Shown here piece after piece: positions 51,677 to 60,644 of a stretch of DNA of 64,000 nucleotides (within the stretch, counting starts at the first letter, position 1; every line of letters begins with the position of its first letter). The notes beneath the pieces were generated by a model that saw only the letters and a program-made list of their open reading frames with translations, searched no databases and had not been told where the DNA came from. The position numbers and the translations under genes are program-made. Origin of the DNA: Streptomyces macrolidinus (GTDB lineage: Bacteria > Actinomycetota > Actinomycetes > Streptomycetales > Streptomycetaceae); assembly GCF_023887685.1 (NCBI RefSeq), contig NZ_JAMWMR010000003.1:1-64000 (forward strand), read 5' to 3'.

Positions 51677-52093
51677 TTACGCGGTGGAGCAGTTCGGGCA
51701 CAGGCCGCGGTACGTCATCTCGACGTCCGAGACCGTGAAGCCGAAGCGCTCCGAGTCGGGGAGGTCGGCCAGTGGGTTGCCCGTCGGGTGGACGTCGCGG
51801 ATCGCGCCGCACTGGGCGCACACCAGGTGATGATGCGGCCGGTGCGCGTTCGGGTCGTACCGCTTGGCCCGTTTGTCCGTGCTCACTTCGAGCACCTCGC
51901 CCAGCGAGACCAGCTCGCCCAGCGTGTTGTAGACCGTCGCCCGGGAGATCTCGGGCAGCTTGGCGACGGCGCGGGCATGCACCTCGTCGGCCGTCAGATG
52001 GACGTGTTCGCCATCGAGGACCTCGGCCACTACGCGCCGCTGCGCGGTCATACGCCATCCGCGTCCGCGCAGCCGTCCCAACAGGTCACTCAT
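51677..52093 (-). CDS. catR: Fur-family peroxide-responsive regulator CatR-like
   Basis: A 138-residue Fur/PerR-type repressor divergent from the catalase gene, the arrangement of Streptomyces catR-catA. The winged helix region includes RMTAQRRVVAEVL and ISRATVYNTLGELVSLG (residues about 48-65). Metal ligands come from HHHLVCAQCG and the terminal CPNC. TAGGCT read leftward (52106-52101) ends 7 nt before ATG 52093, so the gene is probably leaderless. An ACAA-N6-TTGT palindrome (52163-52176) in the intergenic region is the likely operator for katA. Confidence 0.92.
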   Translation of the reverse strand: MSDLLGRLRGRGWRMTAQRRVVAEVLDGEHVHLTADEVHARAVAKLPEISRATVYNTLGELVSLGEVLEVSTDKRAKRYDPNAHRPHHHLVCAQCGAIRDVHPTGNPLADLPDSERFGFTVSDVEMTYRGLCPNCSTA

Positions 52094-52153
52094 ACAGACC
52101 AGCCTAACAGCAAGGGGACCAGGTCCCGAACGGGTGTGACTTTGGAGTATGGC

Positions 52154-52181
52154 TTGACTTAGACAAGGTCCATTGTAGGAT
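52154..52181 (+). promoter_or_regulatory. katA promoter with Fur-like operator
   Basis: TTGACT (52154-52159) and TAGGAT (52176-52181) are 16 bp apart. The palindrome ACAAGGTCCATTGT (52163-52176) fills the spacer, so bound repressor would block polymerase. GACTTTGG also repeats at 52138 and 52189. Confidence 0.7.
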
Positions 52182-52237
52182 CGGACTCGACTTTGGCCAA
52201 GGGGCAGAGTTGGTCAGGCACAACGAAGGAGGCGCAC

Positions 52238-53692
52238 GTGACGCAGGGACCGCTCACGACGGAGGCCGGTGCTCCGGTTGCCGACAACCAGAACAGCGAG
52301 ACCGCGGGCGTCGGCGGCCCGGTTCTCGTCCAGGACCAACTCCTGCTGGAGAAGCTCGCCCATTTCAACCGTGAGCGCATTCCCGAGCGTGTCGTGCACG
52401 CCCGGGGCGCGGGTGCCTACGGCACCTTCACGGTCACCGCCGATGTCACCCCGTACACGCGTGCCGCGTTCCTCTCGCAGGTCGGCAAGCAGACCGAGAC
52501 GTTCCTGCGCTTCTCGACCGTCGCCGGCAACCTCGGGGCCGCCGACGCCGTGCGCGACCCGCGCGGCTTCGCGCTGAAGTTCTACACCGAAGAGGGCAAC
52601 TACGACCTCGTCGGCAACAACACCCCGGTGTTCTTCGTCAAGGACGCCATCAAGTTCCCCGACTTCATCCACACCCAGAAGCGCGACCCGTACACGGGCT
52701 CGCAGGAGCCGGACAACGTCTGGGACTTCTGGGGTCTGTCGCCCGAGTCCACGCACCAGGTGACCTGGCTGTTCGGCGACCGCGGCATCCCGGCCTCGTA
52801 CCGCCACATGAACGGCTACGGCTCGCACACCTACCAGTGGAACAACGAGGCGGGCGAGGTCTTCTGGGTCAAGTACCACTTCAAGACCGACCAGGGCATC
52901 AAGTGCCTCACCCAGGAGGAGGCCGAGCGGCTCGCCGGTTCGGACCCCGACTCCCACCAGCGCGATCTGCGCGAGGCCATCGAGCGCGGTGAGTTCCCGA
53001 CCTGGACCGTGCAGGTCCAGATCATGCCCGCGGCCGAGGCGGCGTCCTACCGCTTCAACCCGTTCGACCTCACGAAGGTGTGGCCGCACGAGGACTACCC
53101 GCCGATCGAGATAGGCAAGCTGGAGCTGAACCGCAACCCGGAGAACATCTTCGCGGAGGTCGAGCAGTCGATCTTCAGCCCCGCCCACTTCGTGCCGGGC
53201 ATCGGTCCCTCCCCGGACAAGATGCTCCAGGGCCGTCTCTTCGCGTACGGCGACGCGCACCGCTACCGGGTCGGCGTCAACGCCGACCATCTGCCGGTGA
53301 ACCGCCCGCACGCCACCGAGGCGCGCACCAACTCCCGTGACGGCTATCTGTACGACGGCCGCCACAAGGGCGCGAAGAACTACGAGCCGAACAGCTTCGG
53401 CGGCCCGTACCAGACGGACCGGCCGCTGTGGCAGTCGACCTCGAACTTCACGGGGGGCACGGGCAATCACGAGGCGCCGAACCACGCCGAGGACAACGAC
53501 TTCGTCCAGGCGGGCAACCTCTACCGGCTGATGTCGGAGGAGGAGCGGGAGCGCCTGATCGCCAACCTGGCGGGCGCCATCTCGCAGGTCTCGCGCGACG
53601 ACATCGTCGAGCGCGCGGTCAACAACTTCCGTCAGGCCGACGGAGACTTCGGCAAGCGTCTGGAGGCCGCCGTCCAGGCCCTGCGCGGCTGA
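52238..53692 (+). CDS. katA: Monofunctional heme catalase
   Basis: A 484-residue small-subunit catalase that dismutates hydrogen peroxide in the cytosol. The active-site His is in [14 protein letters not shown] (near residue 54), the Asn region is in [13 protein letters not shown], and the proximal heme ligand Tyr is in [14 protein letters not shown] near 337. The GTG at 52238 has a perfect AGGAGG 5 nt upstream; the longer frame has none. It is divergent from catR and its promoter overlaps a Fur-like operator, so it should be derepressed by peroxide. Confidence 0.96.
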   Translation: MTQGPLTTEAGAPVADNQNSETAGVGGPVLVQDQLLLEKLAHFNRERIPERVVHARGAGAYGTFTVTADVTPYTRAAFLSQVGKQTETFLRFSTVAGNLGAADAVRDPRGFALKFYTEEGNYDLVGNNTPVFFVKDAIKFPDFIHTQKRDPYTGSQEPDNVWDFWGLSPESTHQVTWLFGDRGIPASYRHMNGYGSHTYQWNNEAGEVFWVKYHFKTDQGIKCLTQEEAERLAGSDPDSHQRDLREAIERGEFPTWTVQVQIMPAAEAASYRFNPFDLTKVWPHEDYPPIEIGKLELNRNPENIFAEVEQSIFSPAHFVPGIGPSPDKMLQGRLFAYGDAHRYRVGVNADHLPVNRPHATEARTNSRDGYLYDGRHKGAKNYEPNSFGGPYQTDRPLWQSTSNFTGGTGNHEAPNHAEDNDFVQAGNLYRLMSEEERERLIANLAGAISQVSRDDIVERAVNNFRQADGDFGKRLEAAVQALRG

Positions 53693-53719
53693 TCCGGACT
53701 GGACCGCCTGTCGAAGGGG

Positions 53720-53752
53720 ACGGGCCGGAACTCCCTCGGGGTTCCGGCCCGT
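53720..53752. terminator. Bidirectional terminator after katA
   Basis: ACGGGCCGGAAC (53720-53731) and GTTCCGGCCCGT (53741-53752) form a perfect 12-bp stem with a 9-nt loop, between convergent katA and the CBS-domain gene. Confidence 0.88.
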
Positions 53753-53762
53753 TCGCGTTCCT

Positions 53763-54164
53763 TCAGCGGGTCATGGCCCGCGCGGGCTGCCGGGCCGGTG
53801 TCCAGCAGCGGATGATGTCGCGGACCGAGACGACGCCGACGGGTTCATGGCGGTCGAGGACGATCAGATGGCGGAACCCTCCGTCGGTCATGGCGCGGGC
53901 GGCCTCTTCGAGGGTCCAGGACGGCGCGGCGAACACGACGTCCGTGGTGGTGTGGGCATGGGCTCGCTCGGTGTCCGGGCTCTGGCCCAGCCCGAGGGAG
54001 TTGAGGATGTCGCGCTCGGTGAGGATGCCGAGGCCGCCGGCGTCCGGGTCGAGGACCACGGCCGCGCCCACCCGACGGGCGGACATCAGCGTTGCTGCCT
54101 GGCGCAGGGTGTGTGCGGGGCCGATGGTGAGGACCACCGTGCTCATGGCGTCGCGGACCAGCAT
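53763..54164 (-). CDS. Tandem CBS-domain protein
   Basis: A 133-residue protein consisting of two CBS motifs (about residues 5-60 and 75-125), which typically bind adenine nucleotides as an energy sensor. Text such as VLTIGPAHTLRQAATLMSARRVGAAVVLD and GILTERDIL is typical. No effector domain is attached. ATG 54164 has GGGAGG about 13 nt upstream, so start is likely but the ribosome site is distant. It is convergent with katA and may be an independent regulator. Confidence 0.88.
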   Translation of the reverse strand: MLVRDAMSTVVLTIGPAHTLRQAATLMSARRVGAAVVLDPDAGGLGILTERDILNSLGLGQSPDTERAHAHTTTDVVFAAPSWTLEEAARAMTDGGFRHLIVLDRHEPVGVVSVRDIIRCWTPARQPARAMTR

Positions 54165-54388
54165 GGGGCGGAGCCACCTCCCTGAGGACGCACGGGCTCG
54201 GTCCCGGACGGACCCGGTACGTGCCCGCCGGAGGCCCTCCCCCGTGCTTCACAAGTTCACAAGTGGGGGAACCTCAGAGTCCCAGGCAAAGCGCGGGTCA
54301 ACAAGGGGGCGCACGTGGTGAGTTCAGGGGCGCTCGCGAGGCACAGGAGCACCCCTGGCCTCGGATGCCGATCCCCGGTACCTGGCAG

Positions 54389-54429
54389 CCGGTACTGAGG
54401 CGGCTCGGTACCGACTGACTCAGTACCGG
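54389..54429. terminator. Hairpin at the end of hisN
   Basis: CCGGTACTGAG (54389-54399) pairs with CTCAGTACCGG (54419-54429). The right arm includes the hisN stop codon, and the loop contains a CGGTACCG palindrome. Confidence 0.55.
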
Positions 54430-55220
54430 CCGTTCAAATGGTCGAGCAGGACGTCGTGCAGGAGTCCGTTGGAGGCGGCGGCATTGCCGCTGTGCGGGCC
54501 CGGACGCCCGTCGAGACCCGTGAAGGTGCCCCCCGCCTCGGTCACGACGATCGCGTTCGCCGCCATGTCCCACAGGGACAGCTCGGGCTCGGCGCACAGG
54601 TCGATCGAGCCCTCGGCGACCATCATGTACGGCCAGAAGTCGCCGTAGCCGCGTGTGCGCCACACCGCGCGCGTGAGGTCGAGGAAGCCGTCGAGCCGGC
54701 CCTGCTCCTCCCAGCCGGAGAGGGAGGAGTACGCGAACGACGCGTCCGACAGCTTCGAGACCTGCGAGACCCGCAGCCGGGACGCCGAGGACAGACTGCG
54801 CCCGGTGAACGCGCCGTGCCCCTGGGCGGCCCACCAGCGGCGGCCCAGCGCGGGGGCGGAGACGACGCCGACGACGGGCTGATAGCCCCCCTCGCCCGCC
54901 TCCATCAGGGAGATCAGCGTGGCCCACACGGGCACGCCGCGTACGTAGTTCTTGGTGCCGTCGATGGGGTCGATCACCCAGCGGCGCGGCCCCGTGCCCT
55001 CGATGCCGTACTCCTCCCCGAGGATCGCGTCGCGCGGCCGGGCACGCTGCAACTGGCCGCGGATCAGCTCCTCGGCGGCCTTGTCGGCCTCGCTCACCGG
55101 CGTCATGTCCGGTTTGGTCTCGACCTTGAGATCGAGGGCCTTGAACCGGGCCATGGTCGCGGCGTCGGCCGCGTCCGCGAGCACATGGGCGAGACGCAGG
55201 TCATCGAGATAGTCGGGCAT
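54420..55220 (-). CDS. hisN: Histidinol-phosphatase, IMPase family (HisN)
   Basis: A 266-residue inositol-monophosphatase-fold enzyme matching the actinobacterial histidinol-phosphatase HisN, which removes phosphate from histidinol phosphate. Metal-binding motifs are [22 protein letters not shown] (near residues 82-96) and the C-terminal LSLWDMAA near 215. ATG 55220 fits the family length. No other his genes are near. A general inositol phosphatase cannot be excluded. Confidence 0.88.
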   Translation of the reverse strand: MPDYLDDLRLAHVLADAADAATMARFKALDLKVETKPDMTPVSEADKAAEELIRGQLQRARPRDAILGEEYGIEGTGPRRWVIDPIDGTKNYVRGVPVWATLISLMEAGEGGYQPVVGVVSAPALGRRWWAAQGHGAFTGRSLSSASRLRVSQVSKLSDASFAYSSLSGWEEQGRLDGFLDLTRAVWRTRGYGDFWPYMMVAEGSIDLCAEPELSLWDMAANAIVVTEAGGTFTGLDGRPGPHSGNAAASNGLLHDVLLDHLNGRY

Positions 55221-55355
55221 GACACGAACGGTATCCGGCCCTCGACGCGAAGGGCCACACGGCCCGGCGGTTCCTGCCGCGCGAGTGATCAGCGGCTGTC
55301 GTGCGACCGCGGTGCGCGATGGCCGATACGCGCCCCATGGCGCTGCCGAGAACCC

Positions 55356-55384
55356 TTGACAGTGCCCACGGGCGCGTCAAACCT
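55356..55384 (+). promoter_or_regulatory. Promoter of the TetR/efflux regulator
   Basis: TTGACA (55356-55361), a perfect -35, is followed by 17 nt and AAACCT (55379-55384). It drives the TetR gene at 55420. Confidence 0.6.
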
Positions 55385-55419
55385 GTGCGACACAGCCGCC
55401 GTTCCCGAGGGAGGCGATG

Positions 55420-56028
55420 ATGCCCGGAGCACGGGAATCCCTGCTGAACGCCGCCTGTACGGAACTCGCGCGCCGCCCGTGGTCCGCCGTGCGCATGGTG
55501 GACGTGGCCGCCGTCGCCGCCGTGTCCCGGCAGACGCTGTACAACGAGTTCGGCAGCAAGGAAGGGCTCGCCCGTGCGCTGGTGCGCCGGGAGGCCGACG
55601 GCTATCTCGCCGGTGTGGAGCGCGCGCTCGCCACTCCGCGGGAGGCCCGCGAACGGCTTGCCGCGGCGGCCGAGTGGACGGCCGCGACGGCCCGGGGCAA
55701 CGCCCTGGTCCGCGCCATGCTCACGGGCTGCTGGAGCGAACGGCTGCCCGCGCCCTCGCTCGCGCCCGTGCCCTCCATCACCTCCGCGGTGCCCGCGCAG
55801 CGCCGGGCCGACGGGCCGCTGCCGTCCCCGGCGGACCTCGTGGCCCTGGTGCGCGATCGCGCCGTCGCCGCGGTGGCCGCGCCCGGGATGAGCAAGGCGG
55901 AGGTCGCGGAGCTGGCGCGGGCGTGCGAGCTGATCGTCCGGCTGTCGGTGTCGTGCGTCGCCGCTCCGCCGGGCGAGGGCGGGGTGGCGGAGCTGGTGCG
56001 GCAGGCGCTGCCGCGGCAGCTCCGGTGA
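55420..56028 (+). CDS. TetR family regulator adjacent to an SMR transporter
   Basis: A 202-residue TetR-type repressor with helix-turn-helix MVDVAAVAAVSRQTLYNEFGSKEGLA near residues 25-50. The C-terminal domain is Ala-rich. ATG 55420 is 5 nt from GGGAGG, making it better than ATG 55417. A consensus TTGACA promoter precedes it. It converges with the SMR gene with only 13 nt between stops, so it probably controls that transporter. Confidence 0.87.
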   Translation: MPGARESLLNAACTELARRPWSAVRMVDVAAVAAVSRQTLYNEFGSKEGLARALVRREADGYLAGVERALATPREARERLAAAAEWTAATARGNALVRAMLTGCWSERLPAPSLAPVPSITSAVPAQRRADGPLPSPADLVALVRDRAVAAVAAPGMSKAEVAELARACELIVRLSVSCVAAPPGEGGVAELVRQALPRQLR

Positions 56029-56041
56029 CCGGGGTGACCCG

Positions 56042-56365
56042 TCAGCGCGCGGCCCCCGAGAGCTGCAGGCCGATCACGCCCGCGATCACCAGCCCGATCG
56101 AGATGATCTTCAGCGTGGAGACCAGGTCACCGAGGAAGACCATGCCGTAGATCGCCGTCCCGGCGGCGCCGATGCCCGTCCACACCGCGTACGCCGGGCC
56201 CACGTCGATCCTCTTCAGGGAGAGGGTCAGCAGCCCGAAGCTGCCCAGCGCGAAGACGCAGAACGCGACCGTGGGCCACAGCCGGGTGAAGCCGTGGGAG
56301 AGCTTGAGACAGACGGCGAACCCGGTCTCCAGCAGCCCGGCCACGATGACCAGCAGCCACGCCAT
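56042..56365 (-). CDS. Small multidrug resistance (SMR) family transporter
   Basis: A 107-residue four-helix SMR protein, MAWLLVIVAGLLETGFAVCLK, with the essential Glu near residue 13 and helix-3/4 text GPAYAVWTGIGAAGTAIYG. It acts as a dual-topology proton antiporter. The text resembles the SugE/Gdx branch, whose members can export guanidinium, but quaternary ammonium export is also possible. GAGGA lies 6 nt before ATG 56365. I see no guanidine riboswitch upstream. Likely repressed by the convergent TetR. Confidence 0.9.
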   Translation of the reverse strand: MAWLLVIVAGLLETGFAVCLKLSHGFTRLWPTVAFCVFALGSFGLLTLSLKRIDVGPAYAVWTGIGAAGTAIYGMVFLGDLVSTLKIISIGLVIAGVIGLQLSGAAR

Positions 56366-56535
56366 GTTTCGTCCTCCCCGCGTCCCCGTGTCCCCACGTC
56401 GACTGCTCCGTCTGGTCGGATCGGCCGGTGCGAGTAAGCATTCACCCGCCGTGCGTGTGTCCAAACACCCGAAGGCCGGTCTCCGTCACGCCGTGCAGGC
56501 CGGTCGCACCCTGGAGGCCGAGCACACCACGGAGA

Positions 56536-57546
56536 TCAGTCTCCGTCCTTCCGCTCGCGCGTGGCCAGCAGTCGGCGCAGGGAGTACAGCCGCGCCGGGT
56601 CCGCGTGGCCCTCGGCGACCCAGGCGTCCAGCGCGCAGTCCTGCTCGTCGTGGCTGCACGCCCGCGGACAGCCCTCCGTGCCGGACTCCAGGTCCGGGAA
56701 GGCGTGGATCACGCGCGAGGGGTCGATGTGCGCGAGCCCGAAGGACCGTACGCCCGGGGTGTCGACCACCCAGCCCGCCGCTTGCCCGAGCGGCAGCGCG
56801 AGCGCCGAGGTGGTGGTGTGCCGTCCGCGGCCGGTCACGGCGTTCACATGGCCCGTCGTACGCCGTCGGTCCTCCGGTACCAGCGCGTTGACGAGCGTCG
56901 TCTTGCCCACGCCGGAGTGCCCGACGAACGCCGTTATCCTGCCGTCCAGATGCTCGCGCACCCGGTCCGCCGCGTCGCCGCTCTCCAGCTCCTCGCGGCT
57001 GGTGACGACGTACGGGATGTCCAGGTCGCCGTACAGCTCCAGGAGCTTGTCGGGCGGGGCGAGGTCCGACTTGGTCATCACCAGCAGCGGTTCCAGACCG
57101 CCGTCGTAGGCCGCGACCAGACAGCGGTCGATCAGCCGCGGGCGCGGCTCGGGGTCGGCGAGGGCGGTGACGATGGCGAGCTGGTCGGCGTTGGCGACGA
57201 CCACGCGCTCGTAGGGATCGTCGTCGTCGGCGGTGCGGCGCAGGAGGGACGCGCGCTCCTCGATCCGGACGATCCGGGCGAGGGTGTCCTTCGTGCCGGA
57301 CAGATCGCCGACGAGGGCGACGCGGTCGCCGACCACCGCGGCCTTGCGGCCCAGTTCGCGGGCCTTCATCGCCATGACCGTCCGCCCGTCGACGAGGCAG
57401 GTCAGCCGCCCGCGGTCGACGGTGAGGACCATGCCCTCGGCCGCGTCCTCGTGCTTGGGCCGGATGTTCGTCCGCGGCCGGTTGCCCTTGCGGTTGGGGC
57501 GGGTCCGGATGTCGTCCTCGTCGGTGTGCTTGCCGTAGCGGCGCAT
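56536..57546 (-). CDS. rsgA: Ribosome small-subunit GTPase RsgA
   Basis: A 336-residue circularly permuted GTPase that acts late in 30S maturation. An OB domain is followed by permuted G motifs: MTKSDLAPP (G4) precedes GHSGVGKTTLV (G1, near residue 203) and DTPGVRSFGL (G3). The C-terminal zinc site is CPRACSHDEQDC. ATG 57546 is the start; the longer frame before it is the overlapping non-coding part. aroA ends 16 nt upstream, so the two form an operon, matching mycobacterial Rv3227-Rv3228. Confidence 0.94.
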   Translation of the reverse strand: MRRYGKHTDEDDIRTRPNRKGNRPRTNIRPKHEDAAEGMVLTVDRGRLTCLVDGRTVMAMKARELGRKAAVVGDRVALVGDLSGTKDTLARIVRIEERASLLRRTADDDDPYERVVVANADQLAIVTALADPEPRPRLIDRCLVAAYDGGLEPLLVMTKSDLAPPDKLLELYGDLDIPYVVTSREELESGDAADRVREHLDGRITAFVGHSGVGKTTLVNALVPEDRRRTTGHVNAVTGRGRHTTTSALALPLGQAAGWVVDTPGVRSFGLAHIDPSRVIHAFPDLESGTEGCPRACSHDEQDCALDAWVAEGHADPARLYSLRRLLATRERKDGD

Positions 57547-57562
57547 GATTCCAGTCCGCCCG

Positions 57563-58879
57563 TCAGTTCCCGAGCATCCCGGTCCACAGCTCGGGGAAGT
57601 CCGGCAGTGTCTTGGCGGTGGTCGCCACGTTCTCGATCTCCACGCCCTCGACCGCGAGGCCGATGACCGCACCCGCGGTGGCCATGCGGTGGTCGTCGTA
57701 CGTGTGGAAGACGCCGCCGTGCAGCGGGCGCGGGCGGATGTGGAGGCCGTCGGCGGTCTCCGTGACGTCGCCGCCCAGTTCGTTGATCTCCTTGGTGAGC
57801 GCGGCCAGGCGGTCCGTCTCGTGCAGCCGCAGATGGGCCACGCCGCGCAGGGTGGAGGGGGAGTCCGCGAGGGCCGCGACCGCCGCGATACCGGGCGTCA
57901 GCTCGCCGACCTCGCCGAGGTCCACGTCGATGCCGTGGAGGGCACCCGAACCGGTGAACTCCAGGCCGCGCTCGGTCAGGACGCAGGAACCTCCCATCTC
58001 GGTGAAGACCTCGCGCAGCCGGTCGCCGGGCTGGGTCGTGTGCGCGGGCCAGTCGGGGATCACGACCGTGCCGCCGGTCACCAGGGCGGCGGCGAGGAAC
58101 GGCTGGGCGTTGGACAGGTCGGGCTCGATCGTGAGGTCACGGCCGAGCAGGGCGCCCGGCGTGACCCGCCAGACGTCGGGCTCGCCGCCCGACTCCGGGG
58201 TGTCCACCTGGGCGCCGACCGCGCGCAGCATGTCGACCGTCATCCGGATGTGCGGCAGGGAGGGCAGGGTCGAGCCCGTGTGGCGGACCTCGACACCCTG
58301 GTTGAAGCGCGGGGCGGACAGCAGCAGGGCGCTCACGAACTGCGAGGAGGAGGACGCGTCGACCGCCACCGGGCCGCCGTCCAGCGCGCCGTTGCCGTGC
58401 ACGGTCAGCGGCAGCGCGCCGCGGCCGTCGTCGTCGATCCGGGCGCCGAGGACGCGCAGCGCGTCGATCACGCCGTTCAGGGGGCGCTCGTGGGAGCGGG
58501 CGTCGCCGTCGAAGCGGACGGGGCCGTCGGCGAGCGCGGCCACCGGGGGCAGGAAGCGCATCACGGTGCCCGCGTTGCCGACGTCGACCGTGGCCGGGCC
58601 CCGCAGCGCGGCCGGGATCACGCGCCAGGCCTCGCCGGAACCGTCGTGACCCACACCCTCCTCGATGCCGACGCCCATCGCGCGCAGCGCGGCGGCCATC
58701 AGCAGCGTGTCGCGGGAGCGCAGGGGGCGGCGCAGCCAGCCGGGCTCGGAGGCCAGGGCCGCGAGGACCAGAGCGCGGTTGGTGACCGACTTGGACCCCG
58801 GCACGTGGACCGTCGCGTCGACGGCTCCGCTCGCGTGCGGGGCGGGCCAGAGGGCGGTGGGTGCGGGGTTCAGGGTCAT
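57563..58879 (-). CDS. aroA: 3-phosphoshikimate 1-carboxyvinyltransferase (EPSP synthase)
   Basis: A 438-residue EPSP synthase of the shikimate pathway, cytosolic, joining shikimate-3-phosphate with PEP. Motifs are [18 protein letters not shown] (near residue 26), [16 protein letters not shown] and [19 protein letters not shown] 58879 follows GGGG by about 3 nt; a GTG nine bases earlier is in frame. TACTAA (58897-58892 on the minus strand) could be the -10. It leads the aroA-rsgA operon. Confidence 0.95.
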   Translation of the reverse strand: MTLNPAPTALWPAPHASGAVDATVHVPGSKSVTNRALVLAALASEPGWLRRPLRSRDTLLMAAALRAMGVGIEEGVGHDGSGEAWRVIPAALRGPATVDVGNAGTVMRFLPPVAALADGPVRFDGDARSHERPLNGVIDALRVLGARIDDDGRGALPLTVHGNGALDGGPVAVDASSSSQFVSALLLSAPRFNQGVEVRHTGSTLPSLPHIRMTVDMLRAVGAQVDTPESGGEPDVWRVTPGALLGRDLTIEPDLSNAQPFLAAALVTGGTVVIPDWPAHTTQPGDRLREVFTEMGGSCVLTERGLEFTGSGALHGIDVDLGEVGELTPGIAAVAALADSPSTLRGVAHLRLHETDRLAALTKEINELGGDVTETADGLHIRPRPLHGGVFHTYDDHRMATAGAVIGLAVEGVEIENVATTAKTLPDFPELWTGMLGN

Positions 58880-58934
58880 GCGCCCCACTTTAGTAGCAGG
58901 ACAGGACCCAGAACCGTGGGCGGACCTGGGCTTG

Positions 58935-59657
58935 TCAGGTCTCCAGCAGCCACCGGCCGCCGCCCATCAGCGCGCACAGCGACACCGTGTGGAACAGGAA
59001 GAGCCACAGGGCCGCCGGTACCTGCGTGAGCTGGGACAACTGGTCCGCGTCCGAGTCCCCGACGCCTTCGCGCCGCCGCTTCGCCTGGAGCTCGAAGGCC
59101 GGTCGTACGCCGCCGACCAGCAGGAACCACACCACCGCGTAGCCGAACGCGCCCTGCACCTGCGGCCCGGCCAGCCAGGACACCAGCAGGAACAGGCCGC
59201 CGGTGACCACGACGGTCAGCACCCCGTACGCGTTGCGGATCATCAGCAGCATCGCCACGAGCAGCGCCGTGGCCAGCCACAGCAGCAGGGTGACGTGCCC
59301 GGCGGCGAGCAGGGCCGCGCCGCCGAGGCCGAGGAGCGGGGGAGCGGTGTACCCGGCGGCGGCCGTGAGGATCATGCCGAGGCCGTACGGCTTGCCGCGG
59401 CTGACGGTCAGGCCGCTGGTGTCGGAGTGCAGCCGGATGCCGGTGAGGGTACGACCGGTGAGCAGCGCCACCAGTCCGTGACCGCCCTCGTGCGCGATGG
59501 TGATGGCGTTGCGCGCGGTCCGCCACACACCGCGCGGCACGACCACGGCGAGCGCGGCGACGAGGGTGGCGAATACGACCCATCGCTCCGGGGCGGGCTG
59601 GCTGGCGAGCGCCCGGTCCCAGAGACCGGGCAGCGAGGTCAGGGCGAGGCTGTCCAT
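58935..59657 (-). CDS. M50 family membrane zinc metallopeptidase
   Basis: A 240-residue polytopic protein with about six membrane segments. The first, near residues 20-45, is followed by [19 protein letters not shown] (about residues 50-68), the HExGH zinc site of site-2-protease-like enzymes. The later helices include [20 protein letters not shown] 59657 has GGGAG about 13 nt upstream. Lies between aroA-rsgA and the SRAP gene; substrate unknown, perhaps a membrane-bound regulator. Confidence 0.85.
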   Translation of the reverse strand: MDSLALTSLPGLWDRALASQPAPERWVVFATLVAALAVVVPRGVWRTARNAITIAHEGGHGLVALLTGRTLTGIRLHSDTSGLTVSRGKPYGLGMILTAAAGYTAPPLLGLGGAALLAAGHVTLLLWLATALLVAMLLMIRNAYGVLTVVVTGGLFLLVSWLAGPQVQGAFGYAVVWFLLVGGVRPAFELQAKRRREGVGDSDADQLSQLTQVPAALWLFLFHTVSLCALMGGGRWLLET

Positions 59658-59710
59658 CGGTGGTGGTGACTCCCGGGATCGGTCGCGGCGGATCTGGCAG
59701 TGTGGCACGT

Positions 59711-60535
59711 ATGTGCGGACGGTATGCAGCGAGTCGCAGGCCCGAGGACCTCGCGGGGATCTTCGAGATCGAGCTGGGGGTTCCCCCCGAGGGTGCCGAG
59801 TCCCCGGCGCCCGACTACAACGTGGCTCCGACCAAGGAGGTCTACGTGGTCCTGGACCGTCCTGTGAAGGACGCCGCGGACCGGCGTCCGGTTCGCCAGT
59901 TGCGCAGACTGAAGTGGGGACTCGTCCCGTCCTGGGCCAAATCACCCGAGGGCGGTGCCCGGATGATCAACGCCCGCGCGGAGACCGTCCACGAGAAGCC
60001 GTCCTTCCGCCGTCCCTTCGCCGCCCGCCGGTGCATCGTCCCCGCGGACGGCTACTACGAGTGGGTCACCGGGAAGCAGGAGCGCGACCTGGAGGTCGAG
60101 GGGAAGAAGAAGCGACCGCGCAAGCAGCCGTACTTCGTCCTGCCCGCCGACGGCTCGGTCTTCGCGATGGCCGGTCTCTACGAGTTCTGGCGCGACCGGA
60201 CGCTCCCGGACGACCATCCGCAGGCCTGGTGGACGACCTGCTCGGTGATCACGACGGAGGCGGAGACGACCCCGCTGGCCGCGGCCCCGCCCGACGGCCC
60301 GCGCTCCCTGGCCGAGATCCACCCCCGGATGCCCCTGATGCTCACCCCGGACCGCTGGGACGCCTGGCTCGACCCGGCCCGCACGGACCCCGGCGAGCTG
60401 CGCGCGCTGCTCACGCCCCCGCCCGCCGGACGCATGCGCGCGTACCCGGTCTCCACTGCGGTCAGCAACGTCCGCAACAACGGCCCGGAGCTGCTGAAGG
60501 AGCTGGACGGCCCCGAAGAAGGCACACTCTTCTGA
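59711..60535 (+). CDS. SRAP-domain DNA-protein crosslink sensor (HMCES/YedK-like)
   Basis: A 274-residue SRAP protein that forms a thiazolidine crosslink with abasic sites in single-stranded DNA. Cys2 of MCGRYA is the catalytic nucleophile, which requires exactly this start. Other conserved parts are NVAPT, INARAETVHEKPSFRR, CIVPADGYYEW and HPRMPLML with the catalytic His. CAGTGT (59698-59703) ends 7 nt before ATG 59711, so the mRNA is probably leaderless. Lies next to aroA as in mycobacteria. Confidence 0.93.
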   Translation: MCGRYAASRRPEDLAGIFEIELGVPPEGAESPAPDYNVAPTKEVYVVLDRPVKDAADRRPVRQLRRLKWGLVPSWAKSPEGGARMINARAETVHEKPSFRRPFAARRCIVPADGYYEWVTGKQERDLEVEGKKKRPRKQPYFVLPADGSVFAMAGLYEFWRDRTLPDDHPQAWWTTCSVITTEAETTPLAAAPPDGPRSLAEIHPRMPLMLTPDRWDAWLDPARTDPGELRALLTPPPAGRMRAYPVSTAVSNVRNNGPELLKELDGPEEGTLF

Positions 60536-60536
60536 C

Positions 60537-60644
60537 GTGACGGACCCCGACGTGACAGACCCTGACATGACGGACCCTGACATGACGGACGTGGCGCTTG
60601 TGGCGGAGAACACCGAGAACACCGAGAACACCGAGCACACTGAG
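60537..60644 (+). repeat. 15-bp and 9-bp tandem repeats at the alpha/beta hydrolase start
   Basis: Four 15-bp GTGACGGACCCCGAC-like units begin at 60537, each starting with GTG or ATG. Downstream, GAGAACACC is repeated three times at 60606-60632 and continues into two GAGCAC units. Confidence 0.9.

Noticed and set aside
56366..56470. Guanidine riboswitch upstream of the SMR gene
   Set aside because: I could not find the conserved aptamer elements by eye; only a plain ribosome site and GC-rich leader.
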